A stretch of DNA of 6,382 nt from Deltaproteobacteria bacterium. Its GTDB lineage: Bacteria > Desulfobacterota > SM23-61. Below the pieces are notes generated by a model. It made no database searches and was not told the origin of the DNA. It was given only the letters and a program-made list of their open reading frames with translations. Below are positions 6,190-6,382 of this stretch, one piece after another. The first letter of the stretch is position 1. Every line of letters starts with the position of its first letter. The translations under genes and the position numbers were made by a program. Location: assembly GCA_016234425.1 (NCBI GenBank), contig JACRCA010000406.1, positions 1-6,382 on the forward strand. Direction: 5' to 3'.

Positions 6190-6382
6190 ATGAAAAAACA
6201 CCTGGCCTCAATGATCATTTTTTCTTCTTTATTGTTCCTCATGGGCATGGGAGAGCTCGGGGGTACAGCCCCTCTCGATAAGATTCCTGCCCCAGAAAAA
6301 AATTTTACGGCCTCGGTCGTTGATCGGCAAGGGATTCAAACTACCCTCGCCCAGTTCAGCCAAGAAGGTAAGGTTTATCTTG
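6190..6382 (+). CDS. Exported protein of unknown function, N-terminal 64 residues only (runs off the window)
   Basis: The reading frame opens at ATG 6190 and is still open at the last base. The N-terminus MKKHLASMIIFSSLLFLMGMG has the basic start and hydrophobic core of a Sec signal peptide, with possible cleavage around residues 21-26. No lipobox cysteine is seen in the visible part. The mature start reads APLDKIPAPEKNFTASVVD and then RQGIQTTLAQFSQEGKVYL. From memory this resembles small uncharacterised periplasmic proteins of deltaproteobacteria, but the fragment is too short to name. A strong GGGAGGA precedes it. It is transcribed away from recJ, so it is likely a separate unit. A good +strand promoter is not evident: the best -10-like block is AATAAT at 6071-6076 with a poor -35. 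Confidence 0.75.
   Translation, partial: MKKHLASMIIFSSLLFLMGMGELGGTAPLDKIPAPEKNFTASVVDRQGIQTTLAQFSQEGKVYL

Overview
The window (6,382 bp, roughly half G+C) looks like ordinary chromosome of a Gram-negative anaerobe, most likely a deltaproteobacterium in the broad sense (Desulfobacterota, Syntrophaceae-like). That placement is an inference. It rests on the exporter permease with its FLSRPV, RDTTQWSQ and YPRFKVEN motifs, the DUF3553-like small protein, the secreted protein at the right edge and the intergenic repeat, all of which resemble proteins and sequences I associate with that group. No phage, transposase, CRISPR, tRNA or rRNA is visible.

Layout. A rightward cluster fills 1-2688: the 3' end of an ABC-2 type ATPase, its 565-residue membrane permease 12 bp downstream, a 57-residue zinc-ribbon protein 5 bp after that, and a 73-residue DUF3553-like protein 47 bp further on. 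The first two should form one exporter; the two small genes look like passengers or regulators of the same transcript. A leftward block follows, convergent with the first cluster across a 35-bp gap: recJ (single-strand DNA exonuclease, stop at 4177) and, downstream of it, a 422-residue HEAT-like protein of unknown function (3992-2724). The 184 bp between them hold a long imperfect inverted repeat built of 9-nt units. A divergent intergenic region (5905-6189) carries a plausible recJ promoter and an AT-rich dyad. It leads into the start of a rightward gene for a signal-peptide-bearing protein that runs off the right edge.

The most notable non-coding structures are four: a perfect 12-bp-arm hairpin inside the zinc-ribbon gene; a second hairpin that covers the ribosome binding site, and a promoter-like -10, of the DUF3553-like gene; the recJ/HEAT-like intergenic repeat; and the recJ promoter, whose -10 overlaps the longest-ORF start and so supports a shorter RecJ. 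I see no convincing undescribed multi-gene system. The best unknowns are the HEAT-like protein and the two small proteins attached to the exporter.
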